This document shows positions 32,331 through 40,942 of a stretch of 64,000 nucleotides of DNA, one piece after another. The stretch is from Limnohabitans_A sp048020265 (lineage in GTDB: Bacteria; Pseudomonadota; Gammaproteobacteria; Burkholderiales; Burkholderiaceae_C): contig NZ_CP171843.1 in assembly GCF_048020265.1 (NCBI RefSeq), positions 1,488,001 through 1,552,000 on the forward strand, in the 5' to 3' direction. Each line of letters begins with the position of its first letter. The stretch's first letter is position 1. The notes under the pieces were generated by a model that had not been told where the DNA came from, did not search any database, and saw only the letters and a list, made by a program, of their open reading frames with translations. Position numbers and translations under genes: made by a program.

Positions 32331-33056
32331 TTAATTATCAATTTCGGCGTTGTGGAAAACGTTTTGCACATCGTCCAGATCTTCCAGCACATCCAGCAAT
32401 TTCTGCATTTTGACCGCATCATCGCCCGAGAGCGAAACGCTGTTTTCTGCCCGCATGGTCACTTCGGCAACTTCGGGCACCAAACCGGCTGCCTCCAGCG
32501 CATTTTTCACGGCTTCAAAATCTGCGGGCGAAGTCAACACCTCGATGGCGCCCTCCTCGTCGGTGATGACGTCTTCGGCGCCCGCCTCCAGCGCCACCTC
32601 CATGACTTGGTCTTCGCTGGTGCCCGGGGCAAAGACCAGCTGGCCGCAGTGTTTGAACTGGAAAGCCACCGAGCCTTCGGTGCCCAGATTGCCGCCGTGC
32701 TTGCTCAGGGCATGACGCACCTCGGCCACCGTGCGCACCCGGTTGTCGGTCATGGTGTCCAAAATGATGGCCGCGCCGCCGATGCCATAGCCTTCATAGC
32801 GGATTTCTTCGTAGCTCACGCCTTCGAGGTTGCCGGTGGCCTTGTCCACATTGCGCTTAATGGTGTCGGCCGGCATGTTGGCCGCTTTGGCCTTTTCAAT
32901 GGCCAGGCGCAAACGGGGATTGGCGCTCACATCACCGCCACCGGTGCGGGCAGCCACCATGATTTCACGCACCACGCGGGTCCAGATCCGTTGTCTTTTT
33001 TCGTCTTGTCGGCCCTTGCGGTGCTGAATATTTGCCCATTTACTGTGGCCAGCCAT
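32331..33056 (-). CDS. yebC: YebC/PmpR family protein
   Basis: A 241-residue member of the YebC family, acting as transcriptional regulators or, as shown for some members, as translation factors that relieve ribosome stalling. MAGHSKWANIQHRKGRQDEKR is the invariant N-terminus, and YEGYGIGGAAIILDTMTDNRVRT and the acidic DITDEEG-like segment are present. Good Shine-Dalgarno AAGGA upstream. It heads the yebC-purD-acyltransferase-hemF-nadD-rsfS-rlmH-maf series and is divergent from the HerA-like gene. Confidence 0.95.
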   Translation of the reverse strand: MAGHSKWANIQHRKGRQDEKRQRIWTRVVREIMVAARTGGGDVSANPRLRLAIEKAKAANMPADTIKRNVDKATGNLEGVSYEEIRYEGYGIGGAAIILDTMTDNRVRTVAEVRHALSKHGGNLGTEGSVAFQFKHCGQLVFAPGTSEDQVMEVALEAGAEDVITDEEGAIEVLTSPADFEAVKNALEAAGLVPEVAEVTMRAENSVSLSGDDAVKMQKLLDVLEDLDDVQNVFHNAEIDN

Positions 33057-33127
33057 CGGGAATTCCTTGAATGTTGATTTAACCTAGAGGCTGGATTTTA
33101 CTTTTCACTCCGGGGAGGAGATTTTCA

Positions 33128-34651
33128 ATGGCTGATCCCATGTTGATGGCTCAAAACGCCCAGACTCAGTGTCACTTACTACCAGGTCTCGCCAACCGCC
33201 ACGGCCTGATCACCGGAGCCACCGGCACCGGCAAAACCGTGACCTTGCAAACCCTGGCTGAAAACTTTTCTCGCCTGGGTGTGCCGGTCTTCATGGCCGA
33301 CGTGAAAGGCGATCTGACCGGCATCAGCCAGAGTGGCAAGATCGGCGAAAAATTGGCCGCCGTGCTCAAAGACCGGGGCATTGCCCTGCCCGAGCCCATG
33401 GCCTGCCCCACCACCTTGTGGGACGTGTTTGGCGAGCAGGGCCACCCGGTGCGGGCCACCATCTCGGACATGGGTCCCCTGCTGCTCACCCGTATGCTAG
33501 GCCTGAACGAAACCCAGGCCGGGGTGCTGAACCTGGTGTTCAAGATTGCGGACGACCAAGGATTGCTGCTGCTGGACATGAAAGACCTGCGGGCCATGCT
33601 GCAGTACGTGGGGGACAACGCCAAACAGTTCACCACCGAATACGGCAACATCAGCGCCGCCAGCATCGGGGCCATCCAGCGGGGTCTTTTGCAAATCGAA
33701 AGCCAGGGCGGCGATCGATTCTTCGGTGAGCCCATGCTCAACATCGAAGACTTCATGCAGACCGATGCCCAGGGCCTGGGGGTGGTGAACATCCTGGCGG
33801 CCGACAAACTGATGAACTCGCCGCGTCTGTACGCCACCTTTTTGCTGTGGATGCTGTCCGAGCTGTTCGAGGTGCTGCCCGAAATCGGCGACCCTGAAAA
33901 ACCCAAACTGGTGTTCTTTTTTGACGAGGCACATTTGCTGTTCAAGGACGCGCCTGCGGCCCTGGTCGAGCGCATCGAACTGGTGGTTCGTTTGGTGCGA
34001 TCCAAAGGTGTGGGGGTGTATTTCGTCACTCAAAACCCGCTGGACATCCCGGACAGCGTGCTGGGCCAGCTGGGCAACCGGGTGCAGCACGCCCTGCGCG
34101 CCTACACCCCGCGCGACCAGAAAGCTGTGGCTGCGACAGCCCAGACCATGCGCCCCAAAGCAGGCCTCAACATCGAAGCGGCCATCACCGAGTTGGCCGT
34201 GGGCGAAGCCCTGGTGAGCTTTCTGGACGCCAAGGGACGCCCTTGCGAGACTGAACGAGTGTTTGTACTGCCACCCGCCAGCCAATTGGGGCCCATCACA
34301 CCAGCGCAGCGGCAAGCCCTGATTCAGAACTCCCTGGTGGCTGGGGTATATGAAGCCCACCATGACCGGGACTCGGCCTACGAAAAGATCAAGGCAGGCG
34401 CGTCGTCAGACGAGGGCAACGGCGCCGCGACGCTGCCGGGCCAGGCCACAGCACCGGCCGACAAAGAAGGCGGCCTGATGGGCGGCCTGTCCGACATGCT
34501 GTTTGGCAGCACAGGCCCCCGAGGCGGACAACGCGATGGGGTGGCTCAGTTGGTGGTCAAGAGTGCCGTGCGCACAGTGGGCTCAGCCATTGGGCGTGAA
34601 ATCGTAAGAGGTGTGTTGGGCGGCTTGCTGGGTTCAAGTCGTCGCCGCTGA
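33128..34651 (+). CDS. HerA-like ATPase (YjgR / DUF853 family)
   Basis: A 507-residue P-loop ATPase of the HerA/FtsK superfamily. Walker A is GATGTGKTVT (30-39) and Walker B is LVFFFDEAHLLF (near 262). The segment FVTQNPLDIPDSVLGQLGNRVQHALRAYTP is diagnostic of the YjgR group. A low-complexity Gly-rich region (GGLMGGLSDMLFG) precedes a C-terminal helix and SSRRR tail. Biological role of the family is not established. A strong Shine-Dalgarno GGGGAGGAG (33112-33120) is 7 bases from the ATG. It is a single-gene unit ended by a bidirectional terminator. Confidence 0.85.
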   Translation: MADPMLMAQNAQTQCHLLPGLANRHGLITGATGTGKTVTLQTLAENFSRLGVPVFMADVKGDLTGISQSGKIGEKLAAVLKDRGIALPEPMACPTTLWDVFGEQGHPVRATISDMGPLLLTRMLGLNETQAGVLNLVFKIADDQGLLLLDMKDLRAMLQYVGDNAKQFTTEYGNISAASIGAIQRGLLQIESQGGDRFFGEPMLNIEDFMQTDAQGLGVVNILAADKLMNSPRLYATFLLWMLSELFEVLPEIGDPEKPKLVFFFDEAHLLFKDAPAALVERIELVVRLVRSKGVGVYFVTQNPLDIPDSVLGQLGNRVQHALRAYTPRDQKAVAATAQTMRPKAGLNIEAAITELAVGEALVSFLDAKGRPCETERVFVLPPASQLGPITPAQRQALIQNSLVAGVYEAHHDRDSAYEKIKAGASSDEGNGAATLPGQATAPADKEGGLMGGLSDMLFGSTGPRGGQRDGVAQLVVKSAVRTVGSAIGREIVRGVLGGLLGSSRRR

Positions 34652-34686
34652 TCGTTGTCGCTGCTCATTACCGCTGATGGCGGACA

Positions 34687-34720
34687 AAAAAAACCGCCGG
34701 GTACAGACCCGGCGGTTTTC
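34687..34720. terminator. Bidirectional terminator between the HerA-like gene and rplI
   Basis: AAAACCGCCGGGT (34690-34702), loop ACAG, ACCCGGCGGTTTT (34707-34719). The 13-bp perfect stem is flanked by A and T runs, so it can end transcripts from both sides. Confidence 0.9.
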
Positions 34721-34740
34721 TTAGAAGGTCTATCGACAGA

Positions 34741-35193
34741 TCAGGCTGTTTCGCCCAACACAGTCACCGTCACGTCCACCACCACATCGGTGTGCAAAGC
34801 CACTGCCACAGTGGATTCGCTCACGGTTTTGATGGGGCCGTGGGGCATGCGAATTTGAGACTTGACCAGCTTGTAGCCTTGCTTGTTCAGCTCTTCGGCG
34901 ATGTCATGGTTGGTCACGGAACCAAACAAACGACCATCGACGCCGGCTTTTTGCGACAGCTTCACGACCAAACCGGACAATTTCTCGCCTTGGGCTTGGG
35001 CTTCGGCCAATTTGGCGGCAGCGGCTTTTTCGAGTTCAACGCGGCGAGCTTCGAACTCGGCCTTGTTGGTCTCGGTGGCGCGGCGGGCGCGGCCTTGGGG
35101 GATCAGGAAGTTACGGGCATAGCCGTCTTTGACCTTGACGATATCGCCCAGGTTACCCAGGTTCACAACCTTTTCGAGCAGGATGATTTGCAT
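34741..35193 (-). CDS. rplI: 50S ribosomal protein bL9
   Basis: 150 residues. The N-terminal domain MQIILLEKVVNLGNLGDIVKVKDGYARNFLIPQG is the family signature. A long connecting helix and the C-terminal domain follow. Last gene of rpsF-priB-rpsR-rplI. Confidence 0.98.
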   Translation of the reverse strand: MQIILLEKVVNLGNLGDIVKVKDGYARNFLIPQGRARRATETNKAEFEARRVELEKAAAAKLAEAQAQGEKLSGLVVKLSQKAGVDGRLFGSVTNHDIAEELNKQGYKLVKSQIRMPHGPIKTVSESTVAVALHTDVVVDVTVTVLGETA

Positions 35194-35204
35194 GGTTGGA
35201 CTCC

Positions 35205-35486
35205 TTAGACTTTGTGCTGGTCGGTGTAGGGCAACATGGCCAAAAAGCGTGCGCGCTTGATGGCTGTGTTGAGCTGACGCTGAAAGATGGCGCGGGTGCC
35301 AGTCAGGCGTGCAGGAATGATCTTGCCGTTTTCGGCGATGAAGTCACGCAAGGTGTCCACATCTTTGTAGTCGATTTCTTCGACGCCGGTCACGGTGAAG
35401 CGGCAAAAGCGCTTGCGCTTAAACAGCAGTGACTGGGTGTTGCGCTTGGGGCGCTTGTCTTTGTTGAATTTTTTGAACGTGGCCAT
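35205..35486 (-). CDS. rpsR: 30S ribosomal protein bS18
   Basis: 93 residues with the signature VEEIDYKDVDTLRDFIAENGKIIPARLTGT. It pairs with bS6, encoded two genes upstream, on the 30S platform. The ATG at 35486 follows a GGAGG on the minus strand (plus strand CCTCC at 35491-35495). Confidence 0.98.
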   Translation of the reverse strand: MATFKKFNKDKRPKRNTQSLLFKRKRFCRFTVTGVEEIDYKDVDTLRDFIAENGKIIPARLTGTRAIFQRQLNTAIKRARFLAMLPYTDQHKV

Positions 35487-35500
35487 GGGGCCTCCTGAAA

Positions 35501-35788
35501 TTAATCTTGCTGAAACTCTTGAATGTGCAACACGACACTTTTGCCTTGTCGAGGGGTGGCCAAAAAGCCTTTGAATGTCCAAACACTGCCTACCGCTTGC
35601 TTGACCAGTCTTTCAGCCAGTAACCCGAAGGCCAAGGCACGAAGTTTCAACTGGACTTTGCGCATCTGCCCGGCCTCTTGAACTTCAGAGGCGTGCTCCA
35701 GAATCAAATCGAGAGCAGGCAAACCGGCAGGGGTGTATCGCAAAGCGGCTTGCTCGGCAATACAGGCGGTCAGTTCGGTACGGTTCAC
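35501..35788 (-). CDS. priB: Primosomal replication protein PriB
   Basis: Single-strand DNA binding accessory factor for PriA-directed replication restart. The 95-residue OB-fold protein shows NRTELTACIAEQAALRYTPAGLPALDLILEH and LKLRALAFGLLAERL, typical of betaproteobacterial PriB (called by homology to single-stranded binding proteins). It starts with GTG at 35788, and the GAGGA sequence directly abuts the start codon with no spacer. Its place between rpsF and rpsR is the standard one. Confidence 0.93.
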   Translation of the reverse strand: MNRTELTACIAEQAALRYTPAGLPALDLILEHASEVQEAGQMRKVQLKLRALAFGLLAERLVKQAVGSVWTFKGFLATPRQGKSVVLHIQEFQQD

Positions 35789-35805
35789 TCCTCAACAGGC
35801 ACGTG

Positions 35806-36171
35806 TCAAGCGGCGAATTCGGCTTGTTGTGACTTGCGGGCTTCTTCGCGCTCGACCGTCTTCATCATGGACGAAGGTGCGGTGTCGGCTTTCTTCTTGA
35901 GCACAGTCAGGTGACGCAGCACGGCGTCGTTGAACTTGAAGGCGTGCTCCAGTTCGGCCATGACGGCTTGGTCGGCTTCGATGTTCACGCACAGGTAGTG
36001 GGCTTTGCCCAGCTTGTTGATCTGGTAAGCCAGTTGACGGCGGCCCCAGTCTTCAACACGGTGGATATTGCCACCGCCGGCAGTGATCATGCCTTTGTAA
36101 CGCTCCAGCATGGCTGGAACTTGTTCGGACTGATCGGGATGGATCAGCAAAATGATTTCGTAATGACGCAT
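35806..36171 (-). CDS. rpsF: 30S ribosomal protein bS6
   Basis: 121 residues with the MRHYEIILLIHPDQSEQVPAM start and the conserved WGRRQLAYQINKLGKAHYLC. A short basic/acidic tail replaces the long poly-Glu tail of E. coli. Perfect AAGGAG Shine-Dalgarno. First gene of the operon; likely regulated at its leader by the bS6-bS18 complex. Confidence 0.98.
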   Translation of the reverse strand: MRHYEIILLIHPDQSEQVPAMLERYKGMITAGGGNIHRVEDWGRRQLAYQINKLGKAHYLCVNIEADQAVMAELEHAFKFNDAVLRHLTVLKKKADTAPSSMMKTVEREEARKSQQAEFAA

Positions 36172-36207
36172 TGAGACTCCTTGCGGTTAACCCAAAAGGT
36201 TGGAAAA

Positions 36208-36236
36208 GCCGCCCCCAGCGTCTGTCGGGGTGCGGC
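36208..36236 (-). promoter_or_regulatory. rpsF leader hairpin, candidate S6:S18 autoregulatory site
   Basis: On the minus strand GCCGC-A-CCCC, a 10-base loop, then GGGG-GCGGC form a 9-bp stem with a single bulged A, between the -10 element and the rpsF Shine-Dalgarno. Many bacteria carry an S6:S18-binding structure in this leader. I have not verified that the conserved CCG-containing motif matches. Confidence 0.45.
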
Positions 36237-36251
36237 AAGGCGAAGCCTGCA

Positions 36252-36257
36252 ATTATA
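36252..36257 (-). promoter_or_regulatory. -10 element of the rpsF operon promoter
   Basis: TATAAT on the minus strand, about 80 bases before the rpsF ATG. The -35 region lies at the end of the symporter gene and is weak. Confidence 0.6.
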
Positions 36258-36265
36258 GCTTGAAA

Positions 36266-38380
36266 TCAGAGGCCGGTATAGCCGCCGTCTGTACGGCCCG
36301 CTGGGGCCGGCAAGGGTTGGCGGGGACCGACCCAATGAGCCGGCAGCAAAAGGGTCAGCAGCAGCATCACGCCAAAGCCTGTGGGCACCCCAAAAACACC
36401 CGCTGACAGCGGCTGAATGCCAAACCACAGCCCCGAACTGGGGTCCAAACCCCAAAAATGCCGGAATCCGGGCGCATTGACCACCATGTAGTAAAGCGTG
36501 ACGCCCAAACCCGACAACATGCCCGCCACCACCGCCGGGCGGTGAACTTTGTGCCAAACCATGCCCAAAACCATACCCGGGAAAAACGCGGCTGCTGCCA
36601 ATGAAAAGGAAGTCGAGACCAAGGCCAAGATTTCGGCCGGCTTGAATGCAGCCACCACGGCGGCCAGCATGGCCACCGCGAGCAGCGCAAATTTGGAGAG
36701 GATAACGCGCCCTTCGGCCGATTTGGGCTTGCGCTCCCTGCCGGGGCCAATGTCGTGCACCAGGGCATTGCTGATGGTCAGGAGCAGGCCATCGGCTGTT
36801 GACAAGGCGGCGGCCAGGCCACCGGCAGCCACCAGACCCGACACCACAAAAGGCATGCCCCCCATCTCCGGGGTGGCCAGCATGATCATGTCGGCCCCCA
36901 GCTTCAGCTCACCCAGTTGCAGCACGCGGTCACCGTTGACATCGGAAAACTCCAGCAGCGCAGAATCCAGCCGCGCCCATTGCGCCATCCAGCTGGGCAA
37001 ATCTTCAAAACTGCTGCCCACCAGGTTGTTCATGACCTCGAACTTCACCAGTACGGCCAAGGCCGGCACACTCAGGTAGAGCAAACCAATGAAAAAAAGC
37101 GACCAGGCCACCGAACTGCGCGCCTGGGCCACCGACGGGACGGTGTAAAAACGTGTCAGCAAATGCGGCAAACCCGCCGTCCCGACCATCAGGCAAAACA
37201 CCAGGGCCAGGAAGTTGAGCCGGGATTCGCCAAACTGCTTGACCTCTTCAGGGCTGCCCTGCGGGTTGCCGGCAAAAGCCTGGGCATGAGGGGGCATGCC
37301 GCCCAAAGGCTTGGCCCGCTCCCGGTTCTCCAGCATGGCCCGGGTCCACTGCTCGCGGGCTGCAGCGGCATCTCGGGGCACGGCCAACAACTCACGCCGG
37401 GCTTGGGCGATGGCGGCGTAATCGGCCGATTGGGCCTTGAGCACACGGATTTTTTCTTCCAGCTCCTGGCGCAACGAGACCATCGCGCCTTCGACATTTT
37501 TCAGCCGCGCCTCGTACACCTGGGCACGGCGGGCAAACTCCTGGCGGACTTCGATCTCACCGGGGTCGTTGATCAGCTTCTTTTCAATCGCCTCGATTTG
37601 CGCCAACTGCTGACCGTAGACCAGGGGTGCCAAAGGGCTTCCGAGTTGCTTGTAAGCGAGCCACGACACAGGGATCATGAACGCCAGCAACAGCATGATG
37701 TACTGGGCCACCTGCGTCCAAGTGATGGCCCGCATGCCGCCCAAAAAAGAACACAACAAAACCCCGCCCAAACCGAGCAAGATGCCAATCTCGAACTGCA
37801 CGCCAGTCAAACGGGAAGCGATCAGTCCAATGCCGTAGATCTGAGCCACCACATAGGTGAACGAACACAAGACCGAAGCCAGCGCAGCAATGATGCGCGG
37901 CCAGCGCCCGCCGTAGCGCTGGTCAAAATAGTCGGGCAAGGTGTAGAGCTTCATCGCCCGCAACTGCGGCGCAATCAGCAAGGCGACCAGACAAAAACCG
38001 CCTGTCCAGCCCATCACATAAGCCAAACCACCGGGCTGCTGGCCGCTGCCAGAAAAGCCCTGCAGGTACAGCGCCCCGGCCAGACTGATGAACGACGCCG
38101 CGCTCATCCAGTCAGCAGCTGTGGCCATGCCGTTGTACATCGCCGGGATGCGCCGGCCAGCCACGTAATACTCGTCCTCGTCGGTGGTCCGGCTAGAAAT
38201 ACCAATCAAGGCATAAATCATCACCGTGCTGAACAGGAAGATGGGGCCAATCAGGTTGCGCGACAAACCCCAGCGTTCAGCCCAAGCCATGGCCCCCATC
38301 AAACTGACAAGGATGGCGACATAAATCAGCACATTGCGGTGAAGCCGCCATGACTTGGCCGTATGGGGACGAACTGCCAT
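36266..38380 (-). CDS. Sodium:solute symporter (VC_2705-like subfamily, acetate-permease related)
   Basis: A 704-residue SSS-family transporter related to ActP. About 13 membrane segments are seen, with the family stretches YYVAGRRIPAMYNGMATAADWMSAASFI and GLAAALSTADGLLLTISNALVHD. Two cytoplasmic or periplasmic insertions set it apart: residues 260-385, a charged coiled-coil-like loop, and residues 455-500 containing DVNGDRVLQLGE (480-491), which matches an EF-hand calcium loop. The ATG at 38380 (MAVRPHTAK) is chosen; a GTG at 38392 is possible. It follows ppsA by 34 bases, fitting growth on acetate or other gluconeogenic substrates. Confidence 0.82.
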   Translation of the reverse strand: MAVRPHTAKSWRLHRNVLIYVAILVSLMGAMAWAERWGLSRNLIGPIFLFSTVMIYALIGISSRTTDEDEYYVAGRRIPAMYNGMATAADWMSAASFISLAGALYLQGFSGSGQQPGGLAYVMGWTGGFCLVALLIAPQLRAMKLYTLPDYFDQRYGGRWPRIIAALASVLCSFTYVVAQIYGIGLIASRLTGVQFEIGILLGLGGVLLCSFLGGMRAITWTQVAQYIMLLLAFMIPVSWLAYKQLGSPLAPLVYGQQLAQIEAIEKKLINDPGEIEVRQEFARRAQVYEARLKNVEGAMVSLRQELEEKIRVLKAQSADYAAIAQARRELLAVPRDAAAAREQWTRAMLENRERAKPLGGMPPHAQAFAGNPQGSPEEVKQFGESRLNFLALVFCLMVGTAGLPHLLTRFYTVPSVAQARSSVAWSLFFIGLLYLSVPALAVLVKFEVMNNLVGSSFEDLPSWMAQWARLDSALLEFSDVNGDRVLQLGELKLGADMIMLATPEMGGMPFVVSGLVAAGGLAAALSTADGLLLTISNALVHDIGPGRERKPKSAEGRVILSKFALLAVAMLAAVVAAFKPAEILALVSTSFSLAAAAFFPGMVLGMVWHKVHRPAVVAGMLSGLGVTLYYMVVNAPGFRHFWGLDPSSGLWFGIQPLSAGVFGVPTGFGVMLLLTLLLPAHWVGPRQPLPAPAGRTDGGYTGL

Positions 38381-38414
38381 GGCTGGGGTCACCGCAAAGT
38401 CTGAAGCGTCGCCA

Positions 38415-40805
38415 TCAGCGACCCAGGTTGGTCCAGGTTCCGATGACGGTGTCGGGGTTCAGCGAAATCGAGCTGATGCCCTGGTCCATCAGCCAATGCG
38501 CAAAGTCGGGATGGTCCGAGGGGCCTTGACCGCAAATGCCGATGTACTTGCCCTGCGCCAAACAGGCTTTGATGGCTTGCGAAATCAAGGCTGTGACCGC
38601 CGGATCGCGTTCGTCAAAATCAGCGGCCAGCAACTCCATGCCCGAGTCGCGGTCCAGACCCAAGGTCAGCTGAGTCAGGTCGTTGGAGCCGATTGAGAAG
38701 CCATCAAAGAATTCCAGGAACTGCTCGGCCAGGATGGCGTTACTGGGCACCTCGCACATCATGATGAGCTTGAGGCTGTCTTCGCCACGGCGCAAACCCT
38801 GGCTGGCCAGCAGCTGGGTGACCTTTTCGGCCTGGCCCAAGGTGCGCACAAAAGGCACCATGATCTGCACATTGGTCAGGCCCATCTCGCCACGCACCCG
38901 CTTGAGGGCCTCGCATTCCATGGCAAAGGCCTCGCCAAAGTCTTCACTGATGTAACGGGCAGCGCCCCGGAAACCCAGCATCGGGTTTTCTTCTTCCGGC
39001 TCGTAACGGCTGCCGCCAATGAGCTTGCGGTACTCGTTGCTCTTGAAGTCGGACAAACGCACGATGACCGGCTTGGGCCAGAAAGCGGCGGCAATGCTGG
39101 CCACACCTTCGGCCACCTTGTCGACGTAAAACGCGCGGGGGGACGCATGGCCACGGGCCACCGATTCCACGGCTTTTTTCAGGTCAGCGTCGATGGCGGG
39201 GTAATCCAGGATGGCCTTGGGGTGCACACCGATGTTGTTGTTGATGATGAACTCCAGACGCGCTAGACCCACGCCCGCGTTGGGCAGCTGGGCAAAGTCA
39301 AACGCCAGCTGCGGGTTGCCCACGTTCATCATGATCTTGGTTTTGATCTCGGGCAGCACGCCGCGCTGGATCTCGCTGATCTCGGTTTCCAGCAGACCGT
39401 CATAAATGTGGCCGGTATCGCCCTCGGCGCAGCTGACGGTGACCAAGGTGCCCTCGGTCAATTGCTCAGTGGCATTGCCGCAACCCACCACCGCCGGAAT
39501 GCCCAGCTCGCGGGCAATGATGGCGGCGTGGCAGGTGCGCCCGCCCCGGTTGGTGACGATGGCGCTGGCGCGTTTCATCACGGGTTCCCAGTTCGGGTCG
39601 GTCATGTCGGTCACCAGCACGTCGCCGGGCTGGACTTTGTCCATCTCGCTGATGTTGTGCACCAGACGCACGGGCCCCGTGCCGATCTTCTGCCCAATCG
39701 CGCGGCCTTCAGCCAGGATGGTGCTTTTGCCTTTGAGTTTGTAACGCAGCTCAGGCGCGCCCTTGGCCTGGCTTTTCACGGTTTCTGGACGAGCCTGCAG
39801 GATGTAGAGCAAGCCGTCGGTGCCGTCTTTGCCCCATTCGATGTCCATGGGGCGGCCATAGTGCTGCTCGATCACCACCGCATAGCGAGCCAATTGCTCG
39901 ACCTCGTCATCGGTCAGGCTGTAGCGGTTGCGCAGCTCGGTGGGCACATCGGTGGTTTTGACCAACTTGCCCGACGCGGCTTTTTCTTCCGGTGTGGCAA
40001 ACACCATTTCGATGAGTTTGGAACCCAGGTTGCGGCGGATGACGCTGCGCTTGCCCGCCGCCAGCATGGGCTTGTGCACATAGAACTCGTCCGGGTTGAC
40101 CGCGCCCTGCACCACCGTTTCGCCCAAGCCATAGCTGGAGGTGATGAACACCACGTCTTCAAAGCCGGATTCGGTGTCAATGGTGAACATGACACCGGCC
40201 GCACCCAGATCGGAGCGCACCATGCGCTGCACACCCGCCGACAAAGCCACATCGGCGTGGGCAAAGCCCTTGTGCACGCGGTAGCTGATGGCACGGTCGT
40301 TGTAGAGCGAGGCGAACACCTCTTTCATCTTGTGCAGCACGTCGTCGATGCCGACCACGTTCAGGAAAGTTTCCTGCTGGCCAGCAAAGGACGCGTCTGG
40401 CAGGTCTTCGGCCGTGGCCGAGGAGCGCACCGCAAACGAAGCCTCAGGGTTGCCGCCCTGCAGGCGAACGAATTCTTCACGAATGGCTTTTTCCAGATCG
40501 GCCGGGAAAGGCTGGGCTTCGACCATGGCGCGAATTTCAGCCCCTGCCGCGGCCAAAGCACGCACGTCTTCGGTGTCCAAAGCGTCCAGTCGGGCGTTGA
40601 TGCGCTCAGTGAGGCCGCCAAACGCCAAAAACTGACGAAACGCGTGGGCGGTGGTGGCAAAGCCCGTGGGCACCCGCACACCCGATGGCAGCTGGGAAAT
40701 CATCTCCCCCAGGCTGGCGTTTTTGCCACCAACCGACTCGACGTCGGTCATGCGCAATTGTTCAAAGGGGACGACCAGGGCGGTCTCACTGAAAAGATCA
40801 GACAT
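38415..40805 (-). CDS. ppsA: Phosphoenolpyruvate synthase PpsA
   Basis: Makes PEP from pyruvate and ATP for gluconeogenesis. The 796-residue enzyme has an N-terminal ATP-binding domain (SVGGKNASLGEM, AVRSSATAEDLPDASFAGQQET), the swivelling phosphohistidine domain with GGRTCHAAI (His426, with regulatory Thr424), and a C-terminal PEP-binding TIM barrel (IGSNDLTQLTLGLDRD, GQGPSDHP). The divergent gene encodes its regulatory kinase/phosphorylase. Confidence 0.97.
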   Translation of the reverse strand: MSDLFSETALVVPFEQLRMTDVESVGGKNASLGEMISQLPSGVRVPTGFATTAHAFRQFLAFGGLTERINARLDALDTEDVRALAAAGAEIRAMVEAQPFPADLEKAIREEFVRLQGGNPEASFAVRSSATAEDLPDASFAGQQETFLNVVGIDDVLHKMKEVFASLYNDRAISYRVHKGFAHADVALSAGVQRMVRSDLGAAGVMFTIDTESGFEDVVFITSSYGLGETVVQGAVNPDEFYVHKPMLAAGKRSVIRRNLGSKLIEMVFATPEEKAASGKLVKTTDVPTELRNRYSLTDDEVEQLARYAVVIEQHYGRPMDIEWGKDGTDGLLYILQARPETVKSQAKGAPELRYKLKGKSTILAEGRAIGQKIGTGPVRLVHNISEMDKVQPGDVLVTDMTDPNWEPVMKRASAIVTNRGGRTCHAAIIARELGIPAVVGCGNATEQLTEGTLVTVSCAEGDTGHIYDGLLETEISEIQRGVLPEIKTKIMMNVGNPQLAFDFAQLPNAGVGLARLEFIINNNIGVHPKAILDYPAIDADLKKAVESVARGHASPRAFYVDKVAEGVASIAAAFWPKPVIVRLSDFKSNEYRKLIGGSRYEPEEENPMLGFRGAARYISEDFGEAFAMECEALKRVRGEMGLTNVQIMVPFVRTLGQAEKVTQLLASQGLRRGEDSLKLIMMCEVPSNAILAEQFLEFFDGFSIGSNDLTQLTLGLDRDSGMELLAADFDERDPAVTALISQAIKACLAQGKYIGICGQGPSDHPDFAHWLMDQGISSISLNPDTVIGTWTNLGR

Positions 40806-40942
40806 GCTAAAGCTCCAAAGTTAAAACCGGGCTCCAGGGCGCAGGTCAGGGTTTTGCTTGTTCTTTGAATAGAACCCTGATTCGACCACGGTGGATAATT
40901 GACCGATTTTAGGGGTCTTGTTGACCTCGCACTTTGAAATAA

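Noticed and set aside
30921..33077. 718-codon open frame on the plus strand
   Set aside because: Antisense to purD and yebC, both clear genes; composition typical of a shadow.
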